Shown piece after piece: positions 34,242-42,165 of a DNA stretch of 45,772 nucleotides. This stretch comes from Candidatus Hodarchaeota archaeon (GTDB taxonomy: Archaea > Asgardarchaeota > Heimdallarchaeia > Hodarchaeales > Hodarchaeaceae). Both the position numbers and the translations under genes were made by a program. Position 1 is the first letter of the stretch, and each line of letters starts with the position of its first letter. The notes beneath the pieces are model-generated. The model saw only the letters and a list, made by a program, of their open reading frames with translations. It searched no databases and was not told the DNA's origin. The DNA is taken from the NCBI GenBank assembly GCA_016839785.1, contig JAEOTQ010000057.1:1-45772 (forward strand), written 5' to 3'.

Positions 34242-35123
34242 ATGAACGGGATTTCAGGAATTCAAAACGTCAGGATTTTAGATTTAGTATCAGGGTCAAC
34301 TTTGATAAACCGATCATATTTAAAGAACCTACATGATGAAATTCAACCAGAATTATTGATATCTACAGTATTATCTTTCACTCAAGAGTCTAAAGACCAA
34401 GAAATTACGAATACAATCATGGTCAAAGACCAGAAGGTCGTTTTGGAGACCACTGAGAACTTGGCTTTTATTGCAGTCGTAGCTGCGGATTATGAAACAT
34501 CAGATGCTAAAAGGATTTTATCTCACGTTCGAGCAAGCTTTTTCCGCCAGCATCCTGTACGGGATTGTCAATGGCAATATGGTGAAAGCATAAAATATTT
34601 TCATAAATTCGAAAAGAAATTAGATGAAATTGTACGGCATTTTAGTAATAGAAAAACTGTCCTGAAATTCGTTTTAATCGGTCGTGAGTATGCTGGGAAA
34701 ACAACTTTAACTCATGCATACGCGGGTACCAATTATGAGGGGTACTTACCCACTTTAGGATTAGACATATTGAGAATAGAGTACAAGAATAAACATATTC
34801 GCCTGTGGGATTTAGGAGGTCAACGTCAATTTAGAAGACTCTGGCCTAAATTTGCTACAGAAGCTTCAGGCATAATTTTTGTAATAGATTCGACAACAAC
34901 ACATTGGGTGGAAACTTTAGAGGTTTTTGAGATTTCAAAATTATTCCATTTACCTACTGTTATATTTGCGAATAAACAAGACTTGGTAGATCATGCAAAT
35001 TCTGTTGAATTGATTGCAGAAAAGCTTGGTGTTCCTATATCATCGATCATTGGAGGAAGTGCTTTATTAAATAAAGGTATTTATGAAGTCTTAGATCAAC
35101 TTCTCGATGAGAGTGTTTTCTAA
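34242..35123 (+). CDS. Longin-like domain fused to an Arf-like small GTPase
   Basis: The 293-residue product has an N-terminal domain of about 110 residues (IQNVRILDLVSGSTLINRSY, ELLISTVLSFTQESKDQEI, then strands and a helix), which looks longin-like. A GTPase follows from residue 140: P-loop GREYAGKTT (147-155), the Arf-type switch TLGLDI, WDLGGQRQFRRLW (189-201) and NKQD (244-247). The WDLGGQ switch II is the hallmark of Arf/SRP-receptor-beta GTPases. It lacks an N-terminal myristoylated helix and a prenylation motif. It is divergent from the histidine kinase gene (142 bases apart) and converges with the Ras/Rab-like GTPase gene. Confidence 0.85.
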   Translation: MNGISGIQNVRILDLVSGSTLINRSYLKNLHDEIQPELLISTVLSFTQESKDQEITNTIMVKDQKVVLETTENLAFIAVVAADYETSDAKRILSHVRASFFRQHPVRDCQWQYGESIKYFHKFEKKLDEIVRHFSNRKTVLKFVLIGREYAGKTTLTHAYAGTNYEGYLPTLGLDILRIEYKNKHIRLWDLGGQRQFRRLWPKFATEASGIIFVIDSTTTHWVETLEVFEISKLFHLPTVIFANKQDLVDHANSVELIAEKLGVPISSIIGGSALLNKGIYEVLDQLLDESVF

Positions 35124-35156
35124 ATTCTTCTTAAGTAGGGAATTCCACAAGAAATT

Positions 35157-35879
35157 TTATTTCTTTTCCTGCCTAGCCCGAAGTCGCTGGTAAGCAATAA
35201 TTTGAATTGCTAGTTGCTTAAATGCCTTAGTAACTCCTTCACCTGTTTTTGCACTTGTAATCACTGATTTCGTACTGAATTTGTGTTTTGTGAGAGTTTC
35301 GTAATTGATGATTCTGGCAACTCGCTCTACTCGCTCCTTAGGTACGATATGATGGATTTGGTTTCTAAACAAATCGTATTTATTTCCAACAATCATAAAG
35401 GGTACTGGACCCAAATCATTACTTTTCCATAGTTCATTGATCCAATGGCGGAGGTTATCAAATGATGTCGGGTTTGTTACATCACATACAATTAAAGCAC
35501 CATGAGATCCTTTATAGAATGCATTTCTTACTTGATGGAACTTTAATTGCCCTGCTAGATCCCAAATAATAAATTTCACTTTGGAATATCCGATTTCTGT
35601 TTCGTGGATTGCAAAATCGGCTCCAATCGTTTGTTGATATTTTGACTCGAATCCCTCTCCAAGATAAGAGCGTCTTAAAGATGTTTTTCCAACCGCTCCA
35701 TCTCCTGCTAGAATTATTTTTAGATTATATTCTCCTTCTTGTGTTTCATCAATAGTGAAATTCTTCTCTAGTTTTTTCACAGAATTTTCTTCATGTTTCG
35801 ATAAACGTGTATCTTTAATCCTTTCCCAAAGATCATAAAAAGATGAGTCAGAGCTTTCTGTATATTTTGAATCCTTCAT
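35157..35879 (-). CDS. Ras/Rab-like small GTPase
   Basis: The 240-residue product has a charged N-terminal extension of about 50 residues and then a complete GTPase: GDGAVGKTS (59-67), TIGADF with the switch I Thr, IWDLAGQLKF (switch II), GNKYD and SAKTG. It fits the Rab/Ras group abundant in Asgard archaea. The C-terminus (QRLRARQEKK) is basic and has no cysteine for prenylation. AAGGTG lies eight bases before the ATG. It follows the six-PAS histidine kinase by 41 bases on the same strand, so the two are probably cotranscribed with the response regulator upstream of the kinase. Confidence 0.93.
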   Translation of the reverse strand: MKDSKYTESSDSSFYDLWERIKDTRLSKHEENSVKKLEKNFTIDETQEGEYNLKIILAGDGAVGKTSLRRSYLGEGFESKYQQTIGADFAIHETEIGYSKVKFIIWDLAGQLKFHQVRNAFYKGSHGALIVCDVTNPTSFDNLRHWINELWKSNDLGPVPFMIVGNKYDLFRNQIHHIVPKERVERVARIINYETLTKHKFSTKSVITSAKTGEGVTKAFKQLAIQIIAYQRLRARQEKK

Positions 35880-35920
35880 AATGAGAGCACCTTTATTACA
35901 GATAGATTAATACTTTACCG

Positions 35921-38900
35921 CTATTTATCTAAGACTTCTTTAACATTGAGAATCCTCGGGAGAAATATCGAAAAAACTGTACCATATCCATAGTCGCTTT
36001 CAACTTGGATTTCCCCATGGTGACTTTCTATTATGGTTTTAGCAATATCTAAACCCACTCCACTCCCTGGTACATCAATTATATCATCTGAACGGAAATA
36101 TCTATCAAAAATAAATGGGATATCTTTCTCTGGAATACCTTTTCCTGAATCAATGACTTGAATTAAGATACCATCCTCATTTTTTGGATTATACTCTCCA
36201 TAATAGTGGTCTAAAGCCTCAATCCGTACTTTAGAGTGCCTTTTACTATACTTAAATGCATTATCAAGTAAAATTCGAAAAACTTGACTTAATCTTTTTC
36301 CATCTCCCAAGAATTCGATATTTGACGCAATATTACAACTTAAACTTATCTCTCGCTCAGATCGTTTCGAATCCATCTGGATTAAAACCTCTTTCACGGT
36401 TTTTCTTAATTTTACATTCTGCCAATTAAGATTAAACTTTCCAGCTTCAATCCGTGAGACAATCAGTAGATCCTCTACCATTTGAGTAAGCACATCAGAA
36501 CTGAAACTCATAGTTTCGATAAGAGATTTTTTCTCAAGTTCAGAGAACTTATCCCAATACCGCTGCAAATTTTGGAGAGAGAGACTTATCCCTGTAATAG
36601 GAGTTCGTAATTCATGTGAAACAGTGGAAACAAATTGTTTTCTCAAATTATTCAATTCGACAAATGGAGTTACGTCCCGAACCACAATTACTACGCCTAT
36701 ATGTGTATTAGGTTGACTTATAACTTTAGAAGATGCTAATTCTAAATGAAATCCTTTTACCGGTTCTATAGTTGTATTTATATCTTTTTTTGAATAAAAA
36801 ATCTTAGAAATTGTGTCTCCAAATTTATTCTTCAGAATCAAAACCTCATTCAGAAATTTTGGTAATTTACTCTGATAAATTTTCTGATAAAATTCATGAA
36901 ACTTCTTATTTATCAGAATAAATTTCATCTTCGAGTCAATAACCACAATTCCAGTAGGTATAGTTTCGACTATGGCTTCAATCCTCAATTTTTCTTTTTT
37001 CAAATCGTGTGTTCTTTTGTCAATTTGGTCCGAAAGATAATCTCGTGCTTGTAGCAAGAAATCCTCAGCCTTCTTTTTCGCAGTAATATCTGATACAATT
37101 GCAAAAGATCCCAGGATTTCATTTTTATTATCAAAAATTAATCTTCCAGAGACTCTCGCTATTAACGGTATTCCATCTTTACAAATAAATGTTAGTTCAT
37201 AAGAAGATGAATCTATTTGCTCACTGAACCTCTCTTTCGAAACAGCGGTAAAAGTTGTCAATGAGTTCGTATCCAAGAAATCTTTGACGTGATGCCCAAG
37301 CATTTCATTTTTAGTATAACCTAGCATTTTCTCAAGTGCGGGATTCACGAAGGTTGTTATATCTTCTTTATCTGTTACCCAAATCCCCTCTGGAGAGGTT
37401 GAAACTAACCTTCTGTAGTTTTCTTCGCTTTTCTTCAACGCTTCTTCCGCTTGCTTTCGTTCAGTGATATCCTCACCTGAACTAAGGGTTCCTATGATCA
37501 CCCCTTTTTCATCAGTTAACATGGTATTAAACCAGGAGATCTCTCTAACTTCCCCTTCTTTTGTCATAATTGGATTTTCAAATCGGTCTTTTTGAGATAT
37601 TCTCCCCTCTAGTAAATTTCTGAAAACAGTTCGAACTTTCTCTCTGTATCTGGAAGGAAGGAATGAATCAAACCAGTTTTTACCAAGTATTTCATGTTCT
37701 GAATAACCTAAAGTTTCACATCCCATCCGATTTATTAAAGTCACTTCCTGATTTTTATTCAGTGCCAGCATAATCACTGGAATGATATCAAGATATCTTT
37801 GAGCTGTGTCCCGCTCCTTTCTCAAGATTACCTCGATTGATTTTTGTTCTGAGATATCGTTGAGGATATGGACAACCTCAGTAACATCTCCCCTCTCATC
37901 GTTTATTGGGAATAGTTGACTTTGAACCCATAATTTTTTTGTACCTTCAAATTCATGAATATCTGGATTATTAGGGTTAAAAAAGATAGAAGGAAGAGAG
38001 ATATTTTCACCTGCGAAACCTCGCTTAATAAAAGGCATTAGACCCTTTTTTTCCAATTGCTCATCATCTAAGATATTGTAGTTCCCTAGAATATATTCAT
38101 AGTGTTCCTGAGATATGCCCCAAAGTTTCCTTGCTGCCTGATTTCCAAAAATTACATTACCATTTTTCTCATGCACAACAATACCTGCAGGATATTGTTC
38201 TATTAGACTTCTAAATCGCGATTCTGATTCCTGTAGCTCGTTTTCAATCCTCTTCAACTCAGATACATCGCGAATTATTGATAGAATTGATACTGGTTTA
38301 TCATTCTCATATAAAACAACTGATTTTGCGTATCGATTTACCCATTGGCCTTTTTTATTTTTGACACGATATTCTACACTTGATTTTCCTTTTTCCATAA
38401 GAATTGTGTCACTAATTTTTAGACGAGGAGCGTCATCTGGATGAATACGAGAGTATCTATCTAGATCGATATTGTCTATATCTTCGAATCCTAAGCTTGA
38501 ATAATATGCCTTGTTCCGATAAATATGTTTACCTTCTAAATCAGTTTGAATAATAACATCATCTGCAGCATTGATTAATGTTTCAAATCTCCTTTTCGAC
38601 TTTTTTAATTCGCTGTTAATCCGCTTCTTCTCGGTTATGTCACTTAATATAGCAATTATTCCCCAAGGTGTGGGATATATATCTGAGTTATAATGTCTAT
38701 CTGTAAAAGGTACTTCTAAACTTTTAGCCTTCTTATTATCGAATACATCACTGATTAATGTATATAAAAGAGAATTCTCAAACTCGGAAGAAATTTCAAG
38801 CAAATTTGATCCTTCTATTCCTTCTGCTGTATTTTTGTCTAACAGCTCTGCAAAAGAATCGTTACAAAATAGAATAGAGAAGTCTGAAATAAGTGCCACA

Positions 38901-38968
38901 ATTGGGGATTGAATACACTGTAAAAGAACTCTATGCTTTAGATCGAAATCTTTGTTGCTTTCGGACAT
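35921..38968 (-). CDS. Six-PAS histidine kinase
   Basis: The 1015-residue product has six PAS-type units in a row, each ending in a DIT/DVS linker: about 8-115, 120-240, 245-375, 380-505, 510-640 and 650-770. Examples are AADDVIIQTDLEGKHIYRN and TSPEGIWVTDKEDITTFVN. HisKA follows with His785 in FVSTVSHELRTPIT, then an ATPase domain with LLDNAFKYS, VIDSGKGIP and GSGVGLDIAK. There is no membrane helix, so the signal is likely redox, light or a small molecule in the cytoplasm. No PAS Cys typical of LOV domains (NCRFLQ) is seen. It lies 33 bases after a response regulator gene and 41 bases before the Ras/Rab-like GTPase. Confidence 0.93.
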   Translation of the reverse strand: MSESNKDFDLKHRVLLQCIQSPIVALISDFSILFCNDSFAELLDKNTAEGIEGSNLLEISSEFENSLLYTLISDVFDNKKAKSLEVPFTDRHYNSDIYPTPWGIIAILSDITEKKRINSELKKSKRRFETLINAADDVIIQTDLEGKHIYRNKAYYSSLGFEDIDNIDLDRYSRIHPDDAPRLKISDTILMEKGKSSVEYRVKNKKGQWVNRYAKSVVLYENDKPVSILSIIRDVSELKRIENELQESESRFRSLIEQYPAGIVVHEKNGNVIFGNQAARKLWGISQEHYEYILGNYNILDDEQLEKKGLMPFIKRGFAGENISLPSIFFNPNNPDIHEFEGTKKLWVQSQLFPINDERGDVTEVVHILNDISEQKSIEVILRKERDTAQRYLDIIPVIMLALNKNQEVTLINRMGCETLGYSEHEILGKNWFDSFLPSRYREKVRTVFRNLLEGRISQKDRFENPIMTKEGEVREISWFNTMLTDEKGVIIGTLSSGEDITERKQAEEALKKSEENYRRLVSTSPEGIWVTDKEDITTFVNPALEKMLGYTKNEMLGHHVKDFLDTNSLTTFTAVSKERFSEQIDSSSYELTFICKDGIPLIARVSGRLIFDNKNEILGSFAIVSDITAKKKAEDFLLQARDYLSDQIDKRTHDLKKEKLRIEAIVETIPTGIVVIDSKMKFILINKKFHEFYQKIYQSKLPKFLNEVLILKNKFGDTISKIFYSKKDINTTIEPVKGFHLELASSKVISQPNTHIGVVIVVRDVTPFVELNNLRKQFVSTVSHELRTPITGISLSLQNLQRYWDKFSELEKKSLIETMSFSSDVLTQMVEDLLIVSRIEAGKFNLNWQNVKLRKTVKEVLIQMDSKRSEREISLSCNIASNIEFLGDGKRLSQVFRILLDNAFKYSKRHSKVRIEALDHYYGEYNPKNEDGILIQVIDSGKGIPEKDIPFIFDRYFRSDDIIDVPGSGVGLDIAKTIIESHHGEIQVESDYGYGTVFSIFLPRILNVKEVLDK

Positions 38969-39001
38969 CTACTCATCTCTAAAGGATTGCCATAGGAGAA
39001 T

Positions 39002-39898
39002 TCATGATTGAATCAAATCAGTCATGAGAATTTCGACCATTCTTTTCCAATATGGCTCAATTTTCCACTCTATTCCATTCCTGATATTCCTAGCTAATTC
39101 AGTGAACTCTTCCTCAATCCTCAATGACTCAAGATAATTTATTCTAGGAGCTAAAGCAACTAACATGAACTGTCTCTTACCACCTCTTACCTCGTCATCA
39201 TCGATTGCGTCAAAATATATATATCCATCTTTATTTATGCTAGCTATTCTTAATAAGAGCCCTTGTGGATCATAATCTGTGGTTTGTCCATAGACTGAAA
39301 CTGTTGCTTGGAATAGTTGTGTTCCAATGATATCAAAATCAATAGATGAATCAACTTTTTCTGGAAAAATGGTAGTAATTTTCGGTCCAAATGACTCATC
39401 CCAATCTATAATTAGGATAACTAATTCTTCTTTTTCACCTTTCATGAGTGAAGGTTTAAGATTTTTGATTAATAAGTCCAATATTTTTTGGCCAATCTTC
39501 TGAGAATATGTGCTCTGAAATTTATTTCTCCTTAGCTTTCCCTTTATACTTGCGAGTAAATCATCATTGTCAAAGGGCTTGATGATATAATCATCTACGC
39601 CGAGTTTTTTACCAAATCGAACATCTTCGGGATCAGATTTTGCTGTTAAGAAAATAAATGGAATCCGAAACCAATTAGGATTATCAGAAACTTTCTCAAA
39701 GAAATCGTAGCCATCCATTTCAGGCATCATAATATCACTAAGAATTAAATCTGGAGGATTGTCCATTGTTTCAAGTAGTTTTAACGCTTCGACTCCATTT
39801 TGAGCTTTGTACGTCTGATAATCATTCAACCTAAGAATCAAATCAAGATTCAGCATTATTTGCTTATTATCTTCTACAATCAAGATTGTTTTTGTCAA
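39002..39898 (-). CDS. Response regulator with a novel C-terminal domain
   Basis: The 298-residue product has a REC domain at residues 1-125: TILIVEDNKQ, phospho-acceptor Asp55 in LILSDIMMPEMDGYDF, FLTAKSDPEDV and DYIIKPF. The REC domain is close to the one at 31926. Instead of a DNA-binding domain it has about 145 residues: ELVILIIDWDESFGPKITTI, then a helix, RIASINKDGYIYFDAI, RQFMLVALAPRIN and a helical end. The strand/helix order and the G-P-K turn recall longin or roadblock-type domains, but I cannot name the family. It starts at TTG and is first of the operon with the six-PAS kinase and the Ras/Rab-like GTPase. Confidence 0.85.
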   Translation of the reverse strand: MTKTILIVEDNKQIMLNLDLILRLNDYQTYKAQNGVEALKLLETMDNPPDLILSDIMMPEMDGYDFFEKVSDNPNWFRIPFIFLTAKSDPEDVRFGKKLGVDDYIIKPFDNDDLLASIKGKLRRNKFQSTYSQKIGQKILDLLIKNLKPSLMKGEKEELVILIIDWDESFGPKITTIFPEKVDSSIDFDIIGTQLFQATVSVYGQTTDYDPQGLLLRIASINKDGYIYFDAIDDDEVRGGKRQFMLVALAPRINYLESLRIEEEFTELARNIRNGIEWKIEPYWKRMVEILMTDLIQS

Positions 39899-40223
39899 TG
39901 AGAATCCCTGATTTTTTCAACATAGTCGCGTGAGAATAGTATTCAATTATTGTATGCGTGTTGGTAAATGAAGTCCGCTCTTCATATTTAAAGATATGAA
40001 TTTAAAAAATTCAAACACTCATACAAAATTTTCTTGAGGTGATATGAAAGTGAAGGACTGAATGGAAGCATTGTTCTTCAAGAAAAAAGGCTCAAGATTG
40101 AGTCTTTCAAATTTTTATAAGTTAATTATCTAGATAAATGCTTTAAATTTATTGTTTTAACTCTCGGAAACATTATAGAGATCATACATTCAAATTAGAA
40201 AGATATGTAAGGGATCGGGAAGG
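39899..40223. other. Intergenic region upstream of the kinase-GTPase operon
   Basis: No gene is seen. A small hairpin, AAGGCTCA with TGAGTCTT, lies near 40088-40107 and is followed by T-rich sequence, but no gene ends upstream of it. A GAGGTGATATG at 40035-40045 looks like a ribosome site, but the frame closes after five codons. Confidence 0.35.
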
Positions 40224-40355
40224 GTGATTCTAATTTTGTTTGTCGATTTGACTAACCTTCTTGTTGAGGAAACTGGTATCAAAGAAAAGCAATTGGTTTT
40301 TCTTTTTTTGAGATTGTGGAATGATACCTCACTAACTAGATGGATTACTCAATAA
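40224..40355 (+). pseudogene. Decayed partial copy of the CxxC protein at 28359
   Basis: The frame encodes KEKQLVFLFLRLWNDTSLTRWITQ at its end. The intact gene has SEKQLVFLHCNDCGNDTSLTRWIS. The DNA is still similar (GATTGTGG, then AATGATAC, CTAACTAG, TGGATT), but one base is missing after GATTGTGG and both cysteines of the second CxxC are lost. The first CxxC part is absent. A GTG at 40224 could start a 43-residue peptide, but without zinc ligands it is most likely a remnant. Confidence 0.6.
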
Positions 40356-40383
40356 AGGAGCCAAGAAGGGATTTTAATCCATT

Positions 40384-41058
40384 CTATTGAATAACCCTCG
40401 TCATTATCTTTCCTTCAGCCTTCCGAAGATGTTCTAAGATGGCGGCCTTAGAGACTCCAAATTCACGTGCTAATTCCATTGTAGTAATCTTACGAGGGAT
40501 TTCATAATATCCTGATTGTTTTGCTTTTATTAAAATTGCTTTTTGTCGTTCAGTTAACCCAGATAAGATACTTTCATCATTATATGTGTGATCCTGAATT
40601 CTTAAGACAGTTAAATCTCCGACAACTTTCTTAACCAAAGTTAAAAATGAGGATAACGCTTTTTCTTCACCTAAAATCGAAAAAACCAGACGGTTACCTT
40701 CTAAGTAAGCAGGAGTTTCATAAAATATCTCTTCTATTCCAAAAGGTGAAAAATTCGAATGTATAGTGCTTAGGGTTGCATAGTCATAGTGTATTTGGAT
40801 AAGAACAAGAAATTGATTTTCATGTTGAGTGAAAACTTTTAGGATTCTAGCAAATGGAGGAAAAGGAATATCATCTAAGGTATACCCAGATTTCATGGTA
40901 AATTCAACAATGGCTATTTTTTCACCTTTCTGATAATCAATCTTCAATAAAGATTTAGCCTCGATTTTATCAACTAGGGCTTGAATTGATGAAAAAGCAT
41001 CAAAAGAAATCTTTTCCGTAAGAATGGAAAAATCGATTTCTAAAGTTATGGTTCGCAA
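40384..41058 (-). CDS. HTH_10 (Bat-type) transcription regulator
   Basis: The 224-residue product ends with the HTH_10 domain found in bacterio-opsin activator proteins: LTERQKAILIKAKQSGYYEIPRKITTMELAREFGVSKAAILEHLRKAEGKIM. The N-terminal 160 residues form a ligand-sensing-type mixed domain without known motifs. The start at TTG 41058 is uncertain. It is divergent from the ABC-2 transporter (190 bases) and most likely regulates it. A link to the heliorhodopsin, suggested by the family name, has no support from position. Confidence 0.85.
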   Translation of the reverse strand: MRTITLEIDFSILTEKISFDAFSSIQALVDKIEAKSLLKIDYQKGEKIAIVEFTMKSGYTLDDIPFPPFARILKVFTQHENQFLVLIQIHYDYATLSTIHSNFSPFGIEEIFYETPAYLEGNRLVFSILGEEKALSSFLTLVKKVVGDLTVLRIQDHTYNDESILSGLTERQKAILIKAKQSGYYEIPRKITTMELAREFGVSKAAILEHLRKAEGKIMTRVIQ

Positions 41059-41248
41059 TATCCTAACCTAAGATTGTGAATCATCCGAGTCTTTAAATAA
41101 TACTTACTCAGACAAGCAATAATTAAATTAAGTGACGCAAAATCTCCTTTTAACGATAATAATTGTCTAATTACTTCTAACAAGGATTTAGTCAGAAATT
41201 TCTTATTGAGTATTATTTCATTTTTTTATTTTTTCAATGGTGTAGAAG

Positions 41249-42154
41249 ATGACATCTGAAACAAAGATCGAAATTAAAGGATTAACGAAATACTATGGGA
41301 AAACTCGCGGGATAGAGGATTTAGATCTCGAAGTTAAAAGTGGTGAAATATTTGGATTTCTGGGCCCAAATGGGGCGGGGAAAACAACCACAATACGCTG
41401 TATGATGAATACACTGTTACCAACTAAAGGAGAAATAAGAATCTCAGGTGAGTTAGTAACACGAGGAAATCCAAAGTTGCGAGAGAAGATAGGGTATGTT
41501 CCAGGTGAATTGGCTTTACCTGAATATTATAGAGTTAATGAATTCCTAAATTATATTGAAGCCATGCGAGGTAAACCAGAGACACGACGTCAAGAAATAA
41601 TAGATCGATTTGATCTGAATTCTAACCTTCACAAGAAAATTGGAGAATTGTCGAAGGGTAACAAACAGAAACTAGGCATTGTCTCTGCGTTTATGAATGA
41701 TCCTGAGGTTCTTATAATGGATGAGCCCACAGCTGGGTTAGATCCATTACTCCAACAAGAGGTCTATAAACTTTTAATTGAATCAAAAAAGGAGGGGAAA
41801 ACACTTTTTATGAGTTCTCATAATCTTGAAGAAGTCCAAAGAGTATGTGATCGAGTTGGGATAGTTAAAAATGGTTCACTTATTAGTATAGAGGATATTG
41901 AAAATCTTAACAAGGATGTTCCCCGTATCGTGGAAGCACGTCTTCGAAATCCTGACGAAACTCGCCTTGCCGAATTTGGTAATCGACTACTCGAATTTCG
42001 AAAGCATGATAGTTTCGTTCGAATATTGATTCGCATGGAGGATTCGATAAAGGATAATATAGGGATTCTTTTAGCTCAGGATCCAGAGGAGCTTATTTAT
42101 CCCCCTGCGAGTCTTGAAGAGTTCTTCTTGCAGTTCTATGAAAGGAAAAATTAG
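41249..42154 (+). CDS. ABC transporter ATP-binding protein (ABC-2 type exporter)
   Basis: The 301-residue product has Walker A GPNGAGKTTT, a signature LSKGNKQKLGI, Walker B VLIMDEPTAGLDPL and the H-loop in MSSHNLEEV. The C-terminal 80 residues form the usual extension of drug or lipid exporters of the CcmA type (LEEFFLQFYERK at the end). It is followed 11 bases later by the permease gene. The transported compound is unknown. The promoter region is shared with the divergent HTH_10 regulator. Confidence 0.92.
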   Translation: MTSETKIEIKGLTKYYGKTRGIEDLDLEVKSGEIFGFLGPNGAGKTTTIRCMMNTLLPTKGEIRISGELVTRGNPKLREKIGYVPGELALPEYYRVNEFLNYIEAMRGKPETRRQEIIDRFDLNSNLHKKIGELSKGNKQKLGIVSAFMNDPEVLIMDEPTAGLDPLLQQEVYKLLIESKKEGKTLFMSSHNLEEVQRVCDRVGIVKNGSLISIEDIENLNKDVPRIVEARLRNPDETRLAEFGNRLLEFRKHDSFVRILIRMEDSIKDNIGILLAQDPEELIYPPASLEEFFLQFYERKN

Positions 42155-42165
42155 GTGAACCAAGA

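Noticed and set aside
38160-38968. LOV photosensor in the six-PAS kinase
   Set aside because: None of the PAS units shows the NCRFLQ cysteine motif needed for flavin adduct formation.
40086-40107. Terminator for an upstream gene
   Set aside because: The hairpin is followed by T residues, but no gene on the plus strand ends upstream of it.
41059-41248. Opsin promoter controlled by the Bat-type regulator
   Set aside because: The gene divergent from the regulator is an ABC transporter; the heliorhodopsin is 29 kb away and no shared site could be identified by eye.
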